Notes under the pieces: generated by a model
What the model was told of the DNA's origin: nothing
Database searches by the model: none
What the model saw: the letters and a program-made list of their open reading frames with translations, nothing else
Source: Hansschlegelia plantiphila
Lineage (GTDB): Bacteria; Pseudomonadota; Alphaproteobacteria; Rhizobiales; Methylopilaceae
Direction: 5' to 3'
DNA length: 64,000 nt
NCBI RefSeq assembly: GCF_027922265.1
Contig: NZ_BSFI01000007.1
Location: 322,979 to 386,978, forward strand
Position numbers and translations under genes: made by a program
Part shown: positions 54,958-62,515 of the stretch, piece by piece
Numbering within the stretch: the stretch's first letter is position 1
How the letters are laid out: every line of letters begins with the position of its first letter

Positions 54958-56025
54958 ATGAGCATGACCGACAAACGCACCGTCCGCGCCGCGGCGGTCC
55001 AGATCGCGCCGGACCTCGACGACGGCGCCGGCACGCTCGGTCGCGTGCTGGCCGCGCTCGACGAGGCGGCGGGCAAGGGCGCCCAGCTCGTGGCGTTCCC
55101 CGAGACCCTTCTGCCCTGGTACCCCTACTTCTCCTTCGTGCACCCGCCGGTCGCGACCGGCGCGGAGCATCTGCGGCTCTACGAGCACGCGGTCGTCGTG
55201 CCCGGCCCGGCGACGGACGCCGTGTCGGCGGCCGCGCGCCGCCATGGAATCGTGGTCGCGCTCGGGGTGAACGAGCGCGACCACGGCTCGCTCTACAACG
55301 CGCAGCTGATCTTCGACGCCGACGGCTCGATCCGGCTCAAGCGCCGCAAGATCACGCCGACCTATCACGAGCGGATGATCTGGGGGCAGGGCGACGGATC
55401 GGGGCTCAAGGTGGTCGACACCGCCGTCGGCCGGGTCGGGGCGCTCGCCTGCTGGGAGCACTACAACCCGCTCGCCCGCTACGCCCTGATGGCGCAGCAC
55501 GAGGAGATCCACGTCGCGCAGTTTCCGGGCTCGATGGTCGGGCCGATCTTCGCCGACCAGATGGAGGTGACGATCCGTCACCACGCGCTCGAAAGCGGCT
55601 GCTTCGTCGTCAACGCCACGGGATGGCTGACCGACGAGCAGCGCGCGCGGATCTCTCCCGACGAGAAGCTCCGCAAGGCGCTGACCGGCGGCTGCATGAC
55701 GGCGATCGTCTCGCCGGAGGGCGCCCATCTCGCGCCCCCGCTCACCTCTGGCGAGGGCGTCCTGATCGCCGACCTCGACATGGCGCTGATCACCAAGCGC
55801 AAGCGGATGATGGATTCGGTCGGCCACTACGCCCGTCCCGAGCTCCTCAGCCTTCTCCTCGACGACCGGCCGCAGCCGACCGTCCGACAGTTCGCCGAAA
55901 CCGCCGCCACGACCTCAGGGAGCGCGCGCGATGAAGCCGATTCCACGCAAGCCCACGACCAGCCTCTCGACGGAGGAGCTGATCAACGAATTGCAGTCCT
56001 TCGGGGTGCGGCTCGTCGACCCTAG
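54958..56025 (+). CDS. nitC: Nit1C-type nitrilase (Nit6803/Sll0784 family)
   Basis: 355 residues. Nitrilases hydrolyse nitriles to carboxylic acid and ammonia. The catalytic triad is Glu49 ([13 protein letters not shown]), Lys131 ([19 protein letters not shown]) and Cys165 ([15 protein letters not shown]). The long aromatic motif after the Glu is specific to the Sll0784 branch. The homologue in Pseudomonas fluorescens is required for growth on cyanide. The last 30 residues (after [13 protein letters not shown]) are atypical and overlap the next gene by 95 bases, so the C-terminal tail is read in a second frame of radical SAM coding sequence. Confidence 0.95.
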   Translation: MSMTDKRTVRAAAVQIAPDLDDGAGTLGRVLAALDEAAGKGAQLVAFPETLLPWYPYFSFVHPPVATGAEHLRLYEHAVVVPGPATDAVSAAARRHGIVVALGVNERDHGSLYNAQLIFDADGSIRLKRRKITPTYHERMIWGQGDGSGLKVVDTAVGRVGALACWEHYNPLARYALMAQHEEIHVAQFPGSMVGPIFADQMEVTIRHHALESGCFVVNATGWLTDEQRARISPDEKLRKALTGGCMTAIVSPEGAHLAPPLTSGEGVLIADLDMALITKRKRMMDSVGHYARPELLSLLLDDRPQPTVRQFAETAATTSGSARDEADSTQAHDQPLDGGADQRIAVLRGAARRP

Positions 56026-57064
56026 GGCCGGCGCCGACAGCAGGCGGGGAGGGGCCGGCCCCTCCGACCACAAGGCGATCACGATCGACGGCATGACGGT
56101 CATGGCGCCGGTGCACACCGCCCCGTCGTTCGACAGCCCCTATCTCGTCGAGAAGCCCGACGCCTTCGGCCGCAGCCGCGTGACCCGCGACGGCGAAGCC
56201 CTGGGCGAGGTCAGCTTTCCGATGCGGCCGCGGTTCTATGAGCTGACGACGGCGGAGGGCGTGCCCTACGGCCATATCGCGACCCTGCACGGCCGCGACG
56301 TGCTGGCGACGACGGTGCTTCAGACCTGCATCCGCTACGCCAGCCGCACCAAGACCTGCCAGTTCTGCGCGATCGGCCAGTCGCTCGCGGCGGGCCGCAC
56401 CATCGCCCACAAGACGCCGGCCCAGCTCGGCGAGGTGGCGGAAGCCGCGGTCCGGCTCGACGGCGTGCGCCACATGGTGATGACGACCGGCACCCCGAAG
56501 GGCTCCGATCGCGGCGCCGCCGTGCTCACTGATAGCTGCGTCGGCGTGAAGGCGCGGGTCGATCTGGCCATCCAGGTGCAGTGCGAGCCGCCGGACGACG
56601 ACGCCTGGTTTGGCCGGATGCGCGACGCCGGCGCCGACGCGCTCGGCATGCATCTGGAGGCCGTCACCGAGGAGGTCCGAGCCCGCGTGATGCCGGGCAA
56701 GGCGCAGGTCTCGGTCGCGCGCTACTTCGAGGCCTTCGCCGCTTCCGTTCCGGTGTTCGGGCGGGGGCAGGTCTCGACCTACATCCTGGCCGGGCTCGGC
56801 GACAGCCGCGAGGACATCCTGTCGGTCTGCGAGCGGCTGGTTTCGCTCGGCGTCTATCCCTTCGTCGTGCCGTTCACGCCGATTTCGGGCACGCCGCTCG
56901 AAAGCCACCCGACGCCGGGCTCGGGCTTCATGGCGTCGATCCTCGCGCCGCTCGCGGGAATGCTCGTGAAGGGCGGCCTCAAGGCGACCGACGTGAAGGC
57001 GGGCTGCGCCAAATGCGGCGCCTGCTCGGCGCTCGCGACCTATGAACGGAGGCTCGCCTCCTGA
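55931..57064 (+). CDS. nitD: MSMEG_0568 family radical SAM protein
   Basis: 377 residues. The cluster-binding cysteines are Cys133, Cys143 and Cys146 ([18 protein letters not shown]), spaced CX9CX2C rather than the classical CX3CX2C, which is normal for this family. A second cysteine group CX2CX2C near the end (residues 359-365) may hold another cluster. The reaction is unknown. The ATG at 55931 follows CAGGGAG and begins the conserved [10 protein letters not shown]. The gene overlaps the nitrilase gene out of frame, so co-translation is likely. Confidence 0.93.
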   Translation: MKPIPRKPTTSLSTEELINELQSFGVRLVDPRAGADSRRGGAGPSDHKAITIDGMTVMAPVHTAPSFDSPYLVEKPDAFGRSRVTRDGEALGEVSFPMRPRFYELTTAEGVPYGHIATLHGRDVLATTVLQTCIRYASRTKTCQFCAIGQSLAAGRTIAHKTPAQLGEVAEAAVRLDGVRHMVMTTGTPKGSDRGAAVLTDSCVGVKARVDLAIQVQCEPPDDDAWFGRMRDAGADALGMHLEAVTEEVRARVMPGKAQVSVARYFEAFAASVPVFGRGQVSTYILAGLGDSREDILSVCERLVSLGVYPFVVPFTPISGTPLESHPTPGSGFMASILAPLAGMLVKGGLKATDVKAGCAKCGACSALATYERRLAS

Positions 57065-57108
57065 TCGCTTTCGTCTTTCAGGCCTGACCGTTCCAGGTCG
57101 CTCTGGTC

Positions 57109-57193
57109 GTCATGCCCGCCTTCGCGGGCAACCACGACTTCGTCGCGCACAGCGCCGCCCAAGTCGTGGACACCCGGCTGCGCCGGGCATGAC
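57109..57193. repeat. GTCATGCCCG-type long palindromic repeat in the shortened part of the Nit1C cluster
   Basis: Arms GTCATGCCCGCCTTCGCGGG...CCACGACTT and AAGTCGTGGACACCCGG...CCGGGCATGAC pair over about 85 bases. It occupies the 257-base gap where nitE, nitF and nitG would be expected, and nothing else is coded there. It shares its outer arms with the element at 49134-49220. Confidence 0.85.
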
Positions 57194-57321
57194 GGCGGTG
57201 GGCCGCGTCAGGCGCTTGTTTATCGGGAGCCATCGGCGAGATGGCCGCCTCCTGAACGCATGGCATGCCCGTCACCCCTCATCGCCCTGGCCCCAACGAG
57301 GTCCGGGAGGAGTTCGCTCTC

Positions 57322-58593
57322 ATGACCGGAAATGCATCCAACCACAGGACGGTCGCCGTGATCGGCGGCGGACAGGCCGGGCTTTCGATCAGCTACTGGC
57401 TTCAGCAGCGCGGGATCGATCATCTGGTGTTCGAGAAGCGCACGGCCGCCCACACCTGGGAGACGCAGCGCTGGGACACGTTCTGCCTCGTGACGCCGAA
57501 CTGGCAGTGTCAGCTGCCGGGCCACCCCTATGAGGGCGCAGACCCCGACGGCTTCATGAAGAAGGACGAGATCGTCCGATATCTGAAGGGCTTCGTCGCC
57601 AAGGTGAACCCGCCGATCCGCGAGGGCGTCTCGGTCACGCGCGTCGCGCCCCGCGCCGAAGGCGGCTTCGACGTCGCGACCTCCGAGGGCGACTTCACCG
57701 CAGACGAGATCGTGGTGGCGTCGGGCGGCTACCACACGCCGATCATCCCCCGCATGGCCGAGAAGCTCCCGAAGAGCGTCACGCAGATCCACTCCGAACA
57801 GTACCGCAACCCGGCGCAACTCCCCGAGGGCGCCGTCATGGTCGTCGGCTCCGGCCAGTCGGGCGCGCAGATCGCGGAGGATCTGCATCTCGCCGGCCGC
57901 AAGGTCCATCTCGCGATCGGCGACGCTCCCCGCTGCGCCCGGTTCTATCGCGGCCGCGACGTCGTCGCCTGGCTCGCGGACATGGGCTATTACGAGATGG
58001 GCGTGGACGAGCACCCCTTGAGGGAGGGCGTGCGCGACAACACCAACCACTACGTCACCGGCCGCGACGGCGGCCGTGACATCGACCTGCGGAAATTCGC
58101 GAGCGAAGGCATGGAGCTGTTCGGCGCCCTCGAGGATTTCGAGCACGGAGAGCTCCGCTTCCGCGACAATCTCGCCCGCAGCCTCGACGCAGCCGACCAG
58201 ACCTACAACGGCATCAACGCGGCGATCGACAAGCACATCGCGGAGGCCGGCGTCGAGGCGCCGCCGCCCTCCCGCTACGAGCCAGTCTGGACGCCTGGCG
58301 AGCCGCGGCTGTCGCTCGATCTCGCGGCGTCGGGGATCGCTTCGGTGATCTGGTGCATCGGCTTCCGACCGGACTTCCGCTGGCTCGACGTTTCCGTGTT
58401 CAACGGCGCGGGCCATCCGAAGCACCGCCGCGGCGTGACGGCTCATCCCGGCGTCTCCTTCATCGGGCTGCCCTGGCTGCACACCTGGGGCTCCGGCCGC
58501 TTCGGCGCGGTCGGCCGCGACGCCGAGCATGTGGTGGCGAAGATCGCCGAGCGGCTCGGGAGCGAGCGCGCCCCTTTGGCGATGGCGGGTTGA
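57322..58593 (+). CDS. nitH: MSMEG_0569 family flavin-dependent oxidoreductase
   Basis: 423 residues from the ATG at 57322, with GGGAGGAG nine bases upstream. The N-terminal FAD motif VIGGGQAGLSISYWLQQRGI and the second dinucleotide motif VVGSGQSGAQIAEDLHLAGR resemble flavin-containing monooxygenases. Family-specific stretches are RWDTFCLVTPNWQCQLPG, GDAPRCARFYRGRDVVAWL and GLPWLHTWGSGRFGAVGRD. It is the nitH-type gene of Nit1C. It probably oxidises an amine or an intermediate made by the radical SAM protein, but the substrate is unknown. Confidence 0.92.
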   Translation: MTGNASNHRTVAVIGGGQAGLSISYWLQQRGIDHLVFEKRTAAHTWETQRWDTFCLVTPNWQCQLPGHPYEGADPDGFMKKDEIVRYLKGFVAKVNPPIREGVSVTRVAPRAEGGFDVATSEGDFTADEIVVASGGYHTPIIPRMAEKLPKSVTQIHSEQYRNPAQLPEGAVMVVGSGQSGAQIAEDLHLAGRKVHLAIGDAPRCARFYRGRDVVAWLADMGYYEMGVDEHPLREGVRDNTNHYVTGRDGGRDIDLRKFASEGMELFGALEDFEHGELRFRDNLARSLDAADQTYNGINAAIDKHIAEAGVEAPPPSRYEPVWTPGEPRLSLDLAASGIASVIWCIGFRPDFRWLDVSVFNGAGHPKHRRGVTAHPGVSFIGLPWLHTWGSGRFGAVGRDAEHVVAKIAERLGSERAPLAMAG

Positions 58594-58597
58594 GCCG

Positions 58598-59473
58598 GTG
58601 AACGTCGCCGTCTCTCCGCGACTGTTGACCGGCGCCCTGCCGGTCGAGCCCCGGCGCCGCCCGATGCTTCGCAGCGCGCTCACCCTCGGCATGCCGCAGC
58701 TCGGACCCGCAGGGGTCTCGGAGACGTGGCTGCTGAAGGAGTGCGGTGACCGACACTGGCGGCTGCTCGGTGAGCTCGCGGGGGCGACCGGCGCCGGCTT
58801 TCGGGACGAGACCGGCGCTCCGGTCTACGCCGCGTTCTGCGCGGTCTCGGCCGAAGGGCTCAAGCTCGACGCTTTCGCCGAACACGACGCGCTCGAGATC
58901 CAGTCCAGCATCGAGCGGTCGTCGCGGACGCGTTTCGTCAGCCGGCACGCCCTGTCGCGCCACGGCGCGCCGGCGGGCGAGATCGAACTGCTGTCGGCTT
59001 TCGTCCGACGGACCGAGCCCGGCCGCAACCGCTCGATCGCCCGCGTCGCGCTCGACGGATTTCCCGAGGTCGAGCCCGCACAGCCGCCCGGCCGGGCGCT
59101 CCGGCTCGCCGCGCATCTGCGCGCCGATCGCTGGAGCTCGCATATGGGGTTTGAGCGCGACGGCGCGCGCCCGTTGGTCAGAACGACGATCCGGCCGTGC
59201 CCTTCGCAGGACTTCAACGGCGCCGGCCTGATGTATTTTGTCTCGTTCCAGTCGCTCGCCGACCGGGCCGAATGGGAGCTGCTCGACCCGCCCGCCACTG
59301 GAGTGACGACCCGTGCGCGGGACATCGTCTATTACGGCAACGTCGAGCCGGGCGAGCGCCTGTCCTTCTCGGTGATGGCCGCGAGACGAACCGGAACGGC
59401 GCTCGACCACTGGATCCGCATCGAGCGCGAAGCTGCTCCGATTGCAGACGTATTCACCTCCCGCGGATTCTGA
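58598..59473 (+). CDS. LnmK-like double-hotdog acyltransferase/decarboxylase homologue
   Basis: 291 residues from the GTG at 58598, four bases after the flavoprotein stop. It has two hotdog-type halves: the first around ESWLLKECGDRHWRLL-like sequence and AFCAVSAEGLKLDAF, the second around CPSQDFNGAGLMYFVSFQSL (about 201-220) and RDIVYYGNVEPGERLSFSV. This matches the LnmK/Pnap_2097 family; LnmK itself makes propionyl-ACP from methylmalonyl-CoA in leinamycin synthesis. No polyketide synthase or acyl carrier gene is nearby. Its tight coupling to nitH suggests it acts in the same pathway, on an unknown acyl group. A longer ORF from 58529 overlaps nitH and is rejected. Confidence 0.85.
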   Translation: MNVAVSPRLLTGALPVEPRRRPMLRSALTLGMPQLGPAGVSETWLLKECGDRHWRLLGELAGATGAGFRDETGAPVYAAFCAVSAEGLKLDAFAEHDALEIQSSIERSSRTRFVSRHALSRHGAPAGEIELLSAFVRRTEPGRNRSIARVALDGFPEVEPAQPPGRALRLAAHLRADRWSSHMGFERDGARPLVRTTIRPCPSQDFNGAGLMYFVSFQSLADRAEWELLDPPATGVTTRARDIVYYGNVEPGERLSFSVMAARRTGTALDHWIRIEREAAPIADVFTSRGF

Positions 59474-59492
59474 CTCCGAACCGCGGGCGCGC

Positions 59493-60122
59493 TCACGCGC
59501 TGACGCGGCGCATCACGGCGATCCGGACGAGATCCTGCAGGGTCGTCGCCTTCAGTTTCTCCTTGAGGTTCGAGCAGGTGTTGGCGACGGTCTTGTAGCT
59601 GATGCCCAGTTCGTCGGCGATCTGGCCATAGGCCTTGCCCTCGCCGAGCAGCGCGAGGGTCTGGATCTCGCGCGCCGTCAGGTTCGACGGGTCGCGGCGC
59701 GCGCGGCTGCCGAGCAGCGCGACCTGCACCGCCATCTCGTGGCCGATATAGGGCTGGCTGCGCCGCACCTTCTCGATGGCCTCGAGGAAGGTCTTCGGCC
59801 CCATGTCCTTGGCGAGGAAGCCGGTGGCGCCGGCCTTGAACGCCCGGCTCGCGATGATCGGGTCGCCATGCATGCTGAAGACGAGGATCGGGGTCGTCTC
59901 GTCGTGCAGGCGCAGGCGCCGGATCAGCGACAGGCCCGCGAGACCCGAACCGCGGATCGCGAGGTCCACGATCACCAGCTCCGGGCGGAACTGCCGGTAG
60001 AGCTGAAAGCCGGAGAGCACGGTCGCGGCCTCCAGCACCTCCTGGAAGCCGGCGTCGAGCAGCACGCGGCGGCAGCCTTCGAGGACGATGGGATGATCGT
60101 CGATCACCAGAGCGCGGTTCAT
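59493..60122 (-). CDS. NarL/FixJ-type response regulator (MoxX-like)
   Basis: 209 residues from the ATG at 60122. The receiver has Asp8-Asp9, phospho-acceptor Asp53 (VIVDLAI) and Lys105 (FLAKDM). A LuxR-type helix-turn-helix follows (about 142-205, LTAREIQTLALLGEGKAYGQ and GISYKTVANTCSNLKEKL). It overlaps the kinase stop by 4 bases. The order regulator-kinase-lipoprotein, divergent from mxaF, is that of moxXYZ in Paracoccus, where MoxX activates methanol dehydrogenase expression. It probably does so here. It is convergent with the LnmK-like gene, 20 bases away. Confidence 0.92.
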   Translation of the reverse strand: MNRALVIDDHPIVLEGCRRVLLDAGFQEVLEAATVLSGFQLYRQFRPELVIVDLAIRGSGLAGLSLIRRLRLHDETTPILVFSMHGDPIIASRAFKAGATGFLAKDMGPKTFLEAIEKVRRSQPYIGHEMAVQVALLGSRARRDPSNLTAREIQTLALLGEGKAYGQIADELGISYKTVANTCSNLKEKLKATTLQDLVRIAVMRRVSA

Positions 60123-61540
60123 TGGCCTGGGCTCCGGCTGTCGCGGGCGATCGGGATCGTCACCTCGAGCGCGGCGCCCTGCGGCGTCGTGCGCAGTTCG
60201 AAGCCGCCCTGCAGAGCCTGCAGGCGGTCGCGCAAGCCGACGAGCCCGAAGCCGGCGGACGCCGCGTCCGGCACGCCCTCGCCGTCGTCGACGACCCTCA
60301 CCAGAATGTCGCCGTCGCGCTCCCGGACATGGACCGAGACCGCCGAGCACGCCGCGTGGCGGAGCGCGTTGGTGACGCCCTCCTGCACCGAGCGGTAGAC
60401 CGTGAGGTCGGCGACGTCGCCATAGCCATTGGCGAGATCCTCGGCGAACAGGGCGAAGCCGTGCCTCGGATGGTGGCGCTCGAACTCCGCGAGCAGGCCG
60501 GCGAGCACCTCCGCCAGCGGCGCCTCGCCGAGCGCCATGGGCCTCAGCTTGCGCAGCAGCCTGCCGTTCACGCTCTGCAGCCGCTCCGCAATCTCGACCG
60601 CCGCTTCAAACCGGTCCCTCGAATCGCTCCCTATGAGTCCGGAGTCGATGTCGCGTCCGAGCAGGCCGAGATTGGCCCGCAGGCCGAACAGGCAGGGCCC
60701 GAGCTCGTCATGCAGCTCCGCCGCGATCTGGCGGCGTTCGTCGTCCTGCAGCGTGACCATCCGGCGCGACAGCAGCGCATTGGTCTCGCGCTCCGCGGAG
60801 AGCGCCTTCGCGAGCGCGTTGAAGCGTCTGGCGAGCGCCGCGAATTCGAAGATGCGCGGAATCGAGAGACGGCGTTCGAGCCGCTGCCGCTCGAGGTCCG
60901 AGAGCCCGTCGGCGAGCGCTCCGAGCGGCGCCAGAATGCGGCCGAGCGCCAGCGCGAAGGCGGCGAGCCCGACCCCGTTCAGAATCGCGAACAGGATCGC
61001 GAGGCTCGTCATGTCCTCCCAGACCTCGGCGATCTCGTCGGAGGCCTCTCCGTGGATCGCCACCAGCGCAACCGGATTGCCGGCGACGATGACCGGGATC
61101 GCGAGCCGCTCCACCTCGCCGGAGATCAGCGCCGCGAACCACGCCGGCGCGCGCTCGGCGTCGGAGACCTGCGCGGGCTCGCGCGAGCCGATGAGCGAGC
61201 CGTCCGGACGGTGGACCGCGATCCGGACGTGACGGATGCCGGGGAGGGCGAACTGCAGGTCGGAGACGTCGCGGCCGACGTCGCGCTGGAAGCTCGTCAC
61301 CGTCTCCCGCACCAGCGGCTCGGCGATCTCGAGCGAGGCCGCCATCTCGACCCTTGTGGCGCGGCGGGCGTTGACGATCTCGACAGCGGCGGCCGCGAGG
61401 CAGCAGCCGACGTCGATCAGCACGACGACGGTGAGAATCCGCCGCCTCAGCGTTTCGGCCGGTCGCGCCTCGGGGGTCCTGCCGGCGCGCGAGATCGGCG
61501 GCGCTGCGCCGACGGCCGCTCCGCCGTCGATCGCGCTCAT
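60119..61540 (-). CDS. sensor histidine kinase, HisKA_3 type (MoxY-like)
   Basis: 473 residues. A first membrane helix (about 36-57), a periplasmic sensor region (58-178), a second helix (about 178-200) and a HAMP-like linker precede a HisKA_3 domain with the phospho-accepting His277 in DDERRQIAAELHDELGP. The HATPase domain shows EGVTNALRHA, VDDGEGVP and GFGLVGLRDRLQAL. It is the partner of the MoxX-like regulator. It probably senses methanol, formaldehyde or a related signal; the sensor region has no recognised domain. Its start overlaps the lipoprotein stop. Confidence 0.93.
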   Translation of the reverse strand: MSAIDGGAAVGAAPPISRAGRTPEARPAETLRRRILTVVVLIDVGCCLAAAAVEIVNARRATRVEMAASLEIAEPLVRETVTSFQRDVGRDVSDLQFALPGIRHVRIAVHRPDGSLIGSREPAQVSDAERAPAWFAALISGEVERLAIPVIVAGNPVALVAIHGEASDEIAEVWEDMTSLAILFAILNGVGLAAFALALGRILAPLGALADGLSDLERQRLERRLSIPRIFEFAALARRFNALAKALSAERETNALLSRRMVTLQDDERRQIAAELHDELGPCLFGLRANLGLLGRDIDSGLIGSDSRDRFEAAVEIAERLQSVNGRLLRKLRPMALGEAPLAEVLAGLLAEFERHHPRHGFALFAEDLANGYGDVADLTVYRSVQEGVTNALRHAACSAVSVHVRERDGDILVRVVDDGEGVPDAASAGFGLVGLRDRLQALQGGFELRTTPQGAALEVTIPIARDSRSPGQ

Positions 61541-62082
61541 CGCTCGTCGCTTTCGACGGGGGCGGGCAGACCCTTGCGCTTCAGCAACGCGAGCGCGTCG
61601 GGCCGCGACAGGCCCTGGACGCGCGACGTCACGTAATGCTGGCAGGTCTCGCCGAAGCCCGCATGCTCGCCGGGCTGGGCGATGCCCGACAGCGCCTCGA
61701 TCACCGAGCGGGCGCTCTCCTTGATTCCGTTCTCGCGCAGCATCGCCTCGACCTGCACGGCGCGGTTCGCGATCATGCGCTGGCCTTCGTAGAAGCGCCC
61801 GTCCGCCTCGACGAGCGTCCGACGGATGTCGCGGGCGGCGTCCTTCCGTGCCTCAGGCGCGCTCTCCTCATCCTCACGGCTGGCGAGCCAATCGGCGGGA
61901 TCGACCTTGTCCTTCACCTGAAGCCAGGGGAGTTCGGAGACCGGCTTGTCGCGCCTCAGCGCGGCTGGAGCCTCCGGCTGCTTCTGCGGCGCCGGATCGT
62001 CATCGCAACCAACAAGAAATAAACCCGCGATGATGATCGCGGGGCCCCACATCTTTTTAATAAGGGAATATTGAAACATCAT
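61537..62082 (-). CDS. lipoprotein of the mox regulatory operon (MoxZ-position)
   Basis: 181 residues. A signal sequence with lipobox (GLFLVGC, cysteine about 26) precedes a charged protein of mostly alpha-helical sequence (DWLASREDEESAPEARKDAA, then LLKRKGLPAPVESDER). No enzyme motif is seen. Its place at the head of the regulator/kinase operon divergent from mxaF corresponds to moxZ in Paracoccus, but similarity to MoxZ could not be tested. Two adjacent ATG codons (62082 and 62079) are possible starts, and an internal ATG at 62052 is less likely. Confidence 0.8.
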   Translation of the reverse strand: MMFQYSLIKKMWGPAIIIAGLFLVGCDDDPAPQKQPEAPAALRRDKPVSELPWLQVKDKVDPADWLASREDEESAPEARKDAARDIRRTLVEADGRFYEGQRMIANRAVQVEAMLRENGIKESARSVIEALSGIAQPGEHAGFGETCQHYVTSRVQGLSRPDALALLKRKGLPAPVESDER

Positions 62083-62515
62083 TCAAACGCGGATCCAGAG
62101 CATGATCGAATGCTATGTAGTCGATCGCCGTCCGGGGATAAACTGCTAAAGCGGACCGCGTGAAGCCAAGGCTCTCATGGAGCCGCGCAGTTTCGGCCAA
62201 CGCGCGGCGTCTCTATAAGACGTTGGTATAATTTATGAATTCCACATAAGCCGCTGTGCGGCCGGGCCCTTATGAGGTCCGCCCCAAAGCGGGGAAATGT
62301 TCCCTGAACAATTTTCTACTCTATCCAAAGACAGTCTTCGTCTCATCGGAAAGAGTTGCGCCGCTGCAGACGCAAGAAGCGCCCGAGGCGCAGATCAAGA
62401 AAACGGTTCGACGCGTCGCTTCGAACCCTCACGCGTGGCAGCGCGCCGCGGAGACCCGTCCAAGGGGTCGCCCGTCGGCGCCGCGCTCAGGAACGGGAAA
62501 CGCAAGGGGTCTCAC
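62083..62515. promoter_or_regulatory. divergent control region of the mxa and mox operons
   Basis: 433 bases without a supported gene between the divergent lipoprotein and mxaF genes. It holds AT-rich patches. A consensus TATAAT occurs on the plus strand at 62227-62232, without a good -35. AAAGACA at 62327-62333 equals the -35 element described for methylotroph mxaF promoters (AAAGACA-N18-TAGAAA), but the matching -10 is poor (AGAGTT at N18). The leader from there to the mxaF ATG is about 180 bases. MoxX-like binding sites could not be identified. Confidence 0.55.

Noticed and set aside
49134..57193. Palindromes at 49-57 kb considered as a CRISPR array or insertion sequence ends.
   Set aside because: No regularly spaced short repeats, cas genes or transposase genes are present. 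The elements are long inverted repeats in separate intergenic spaces.
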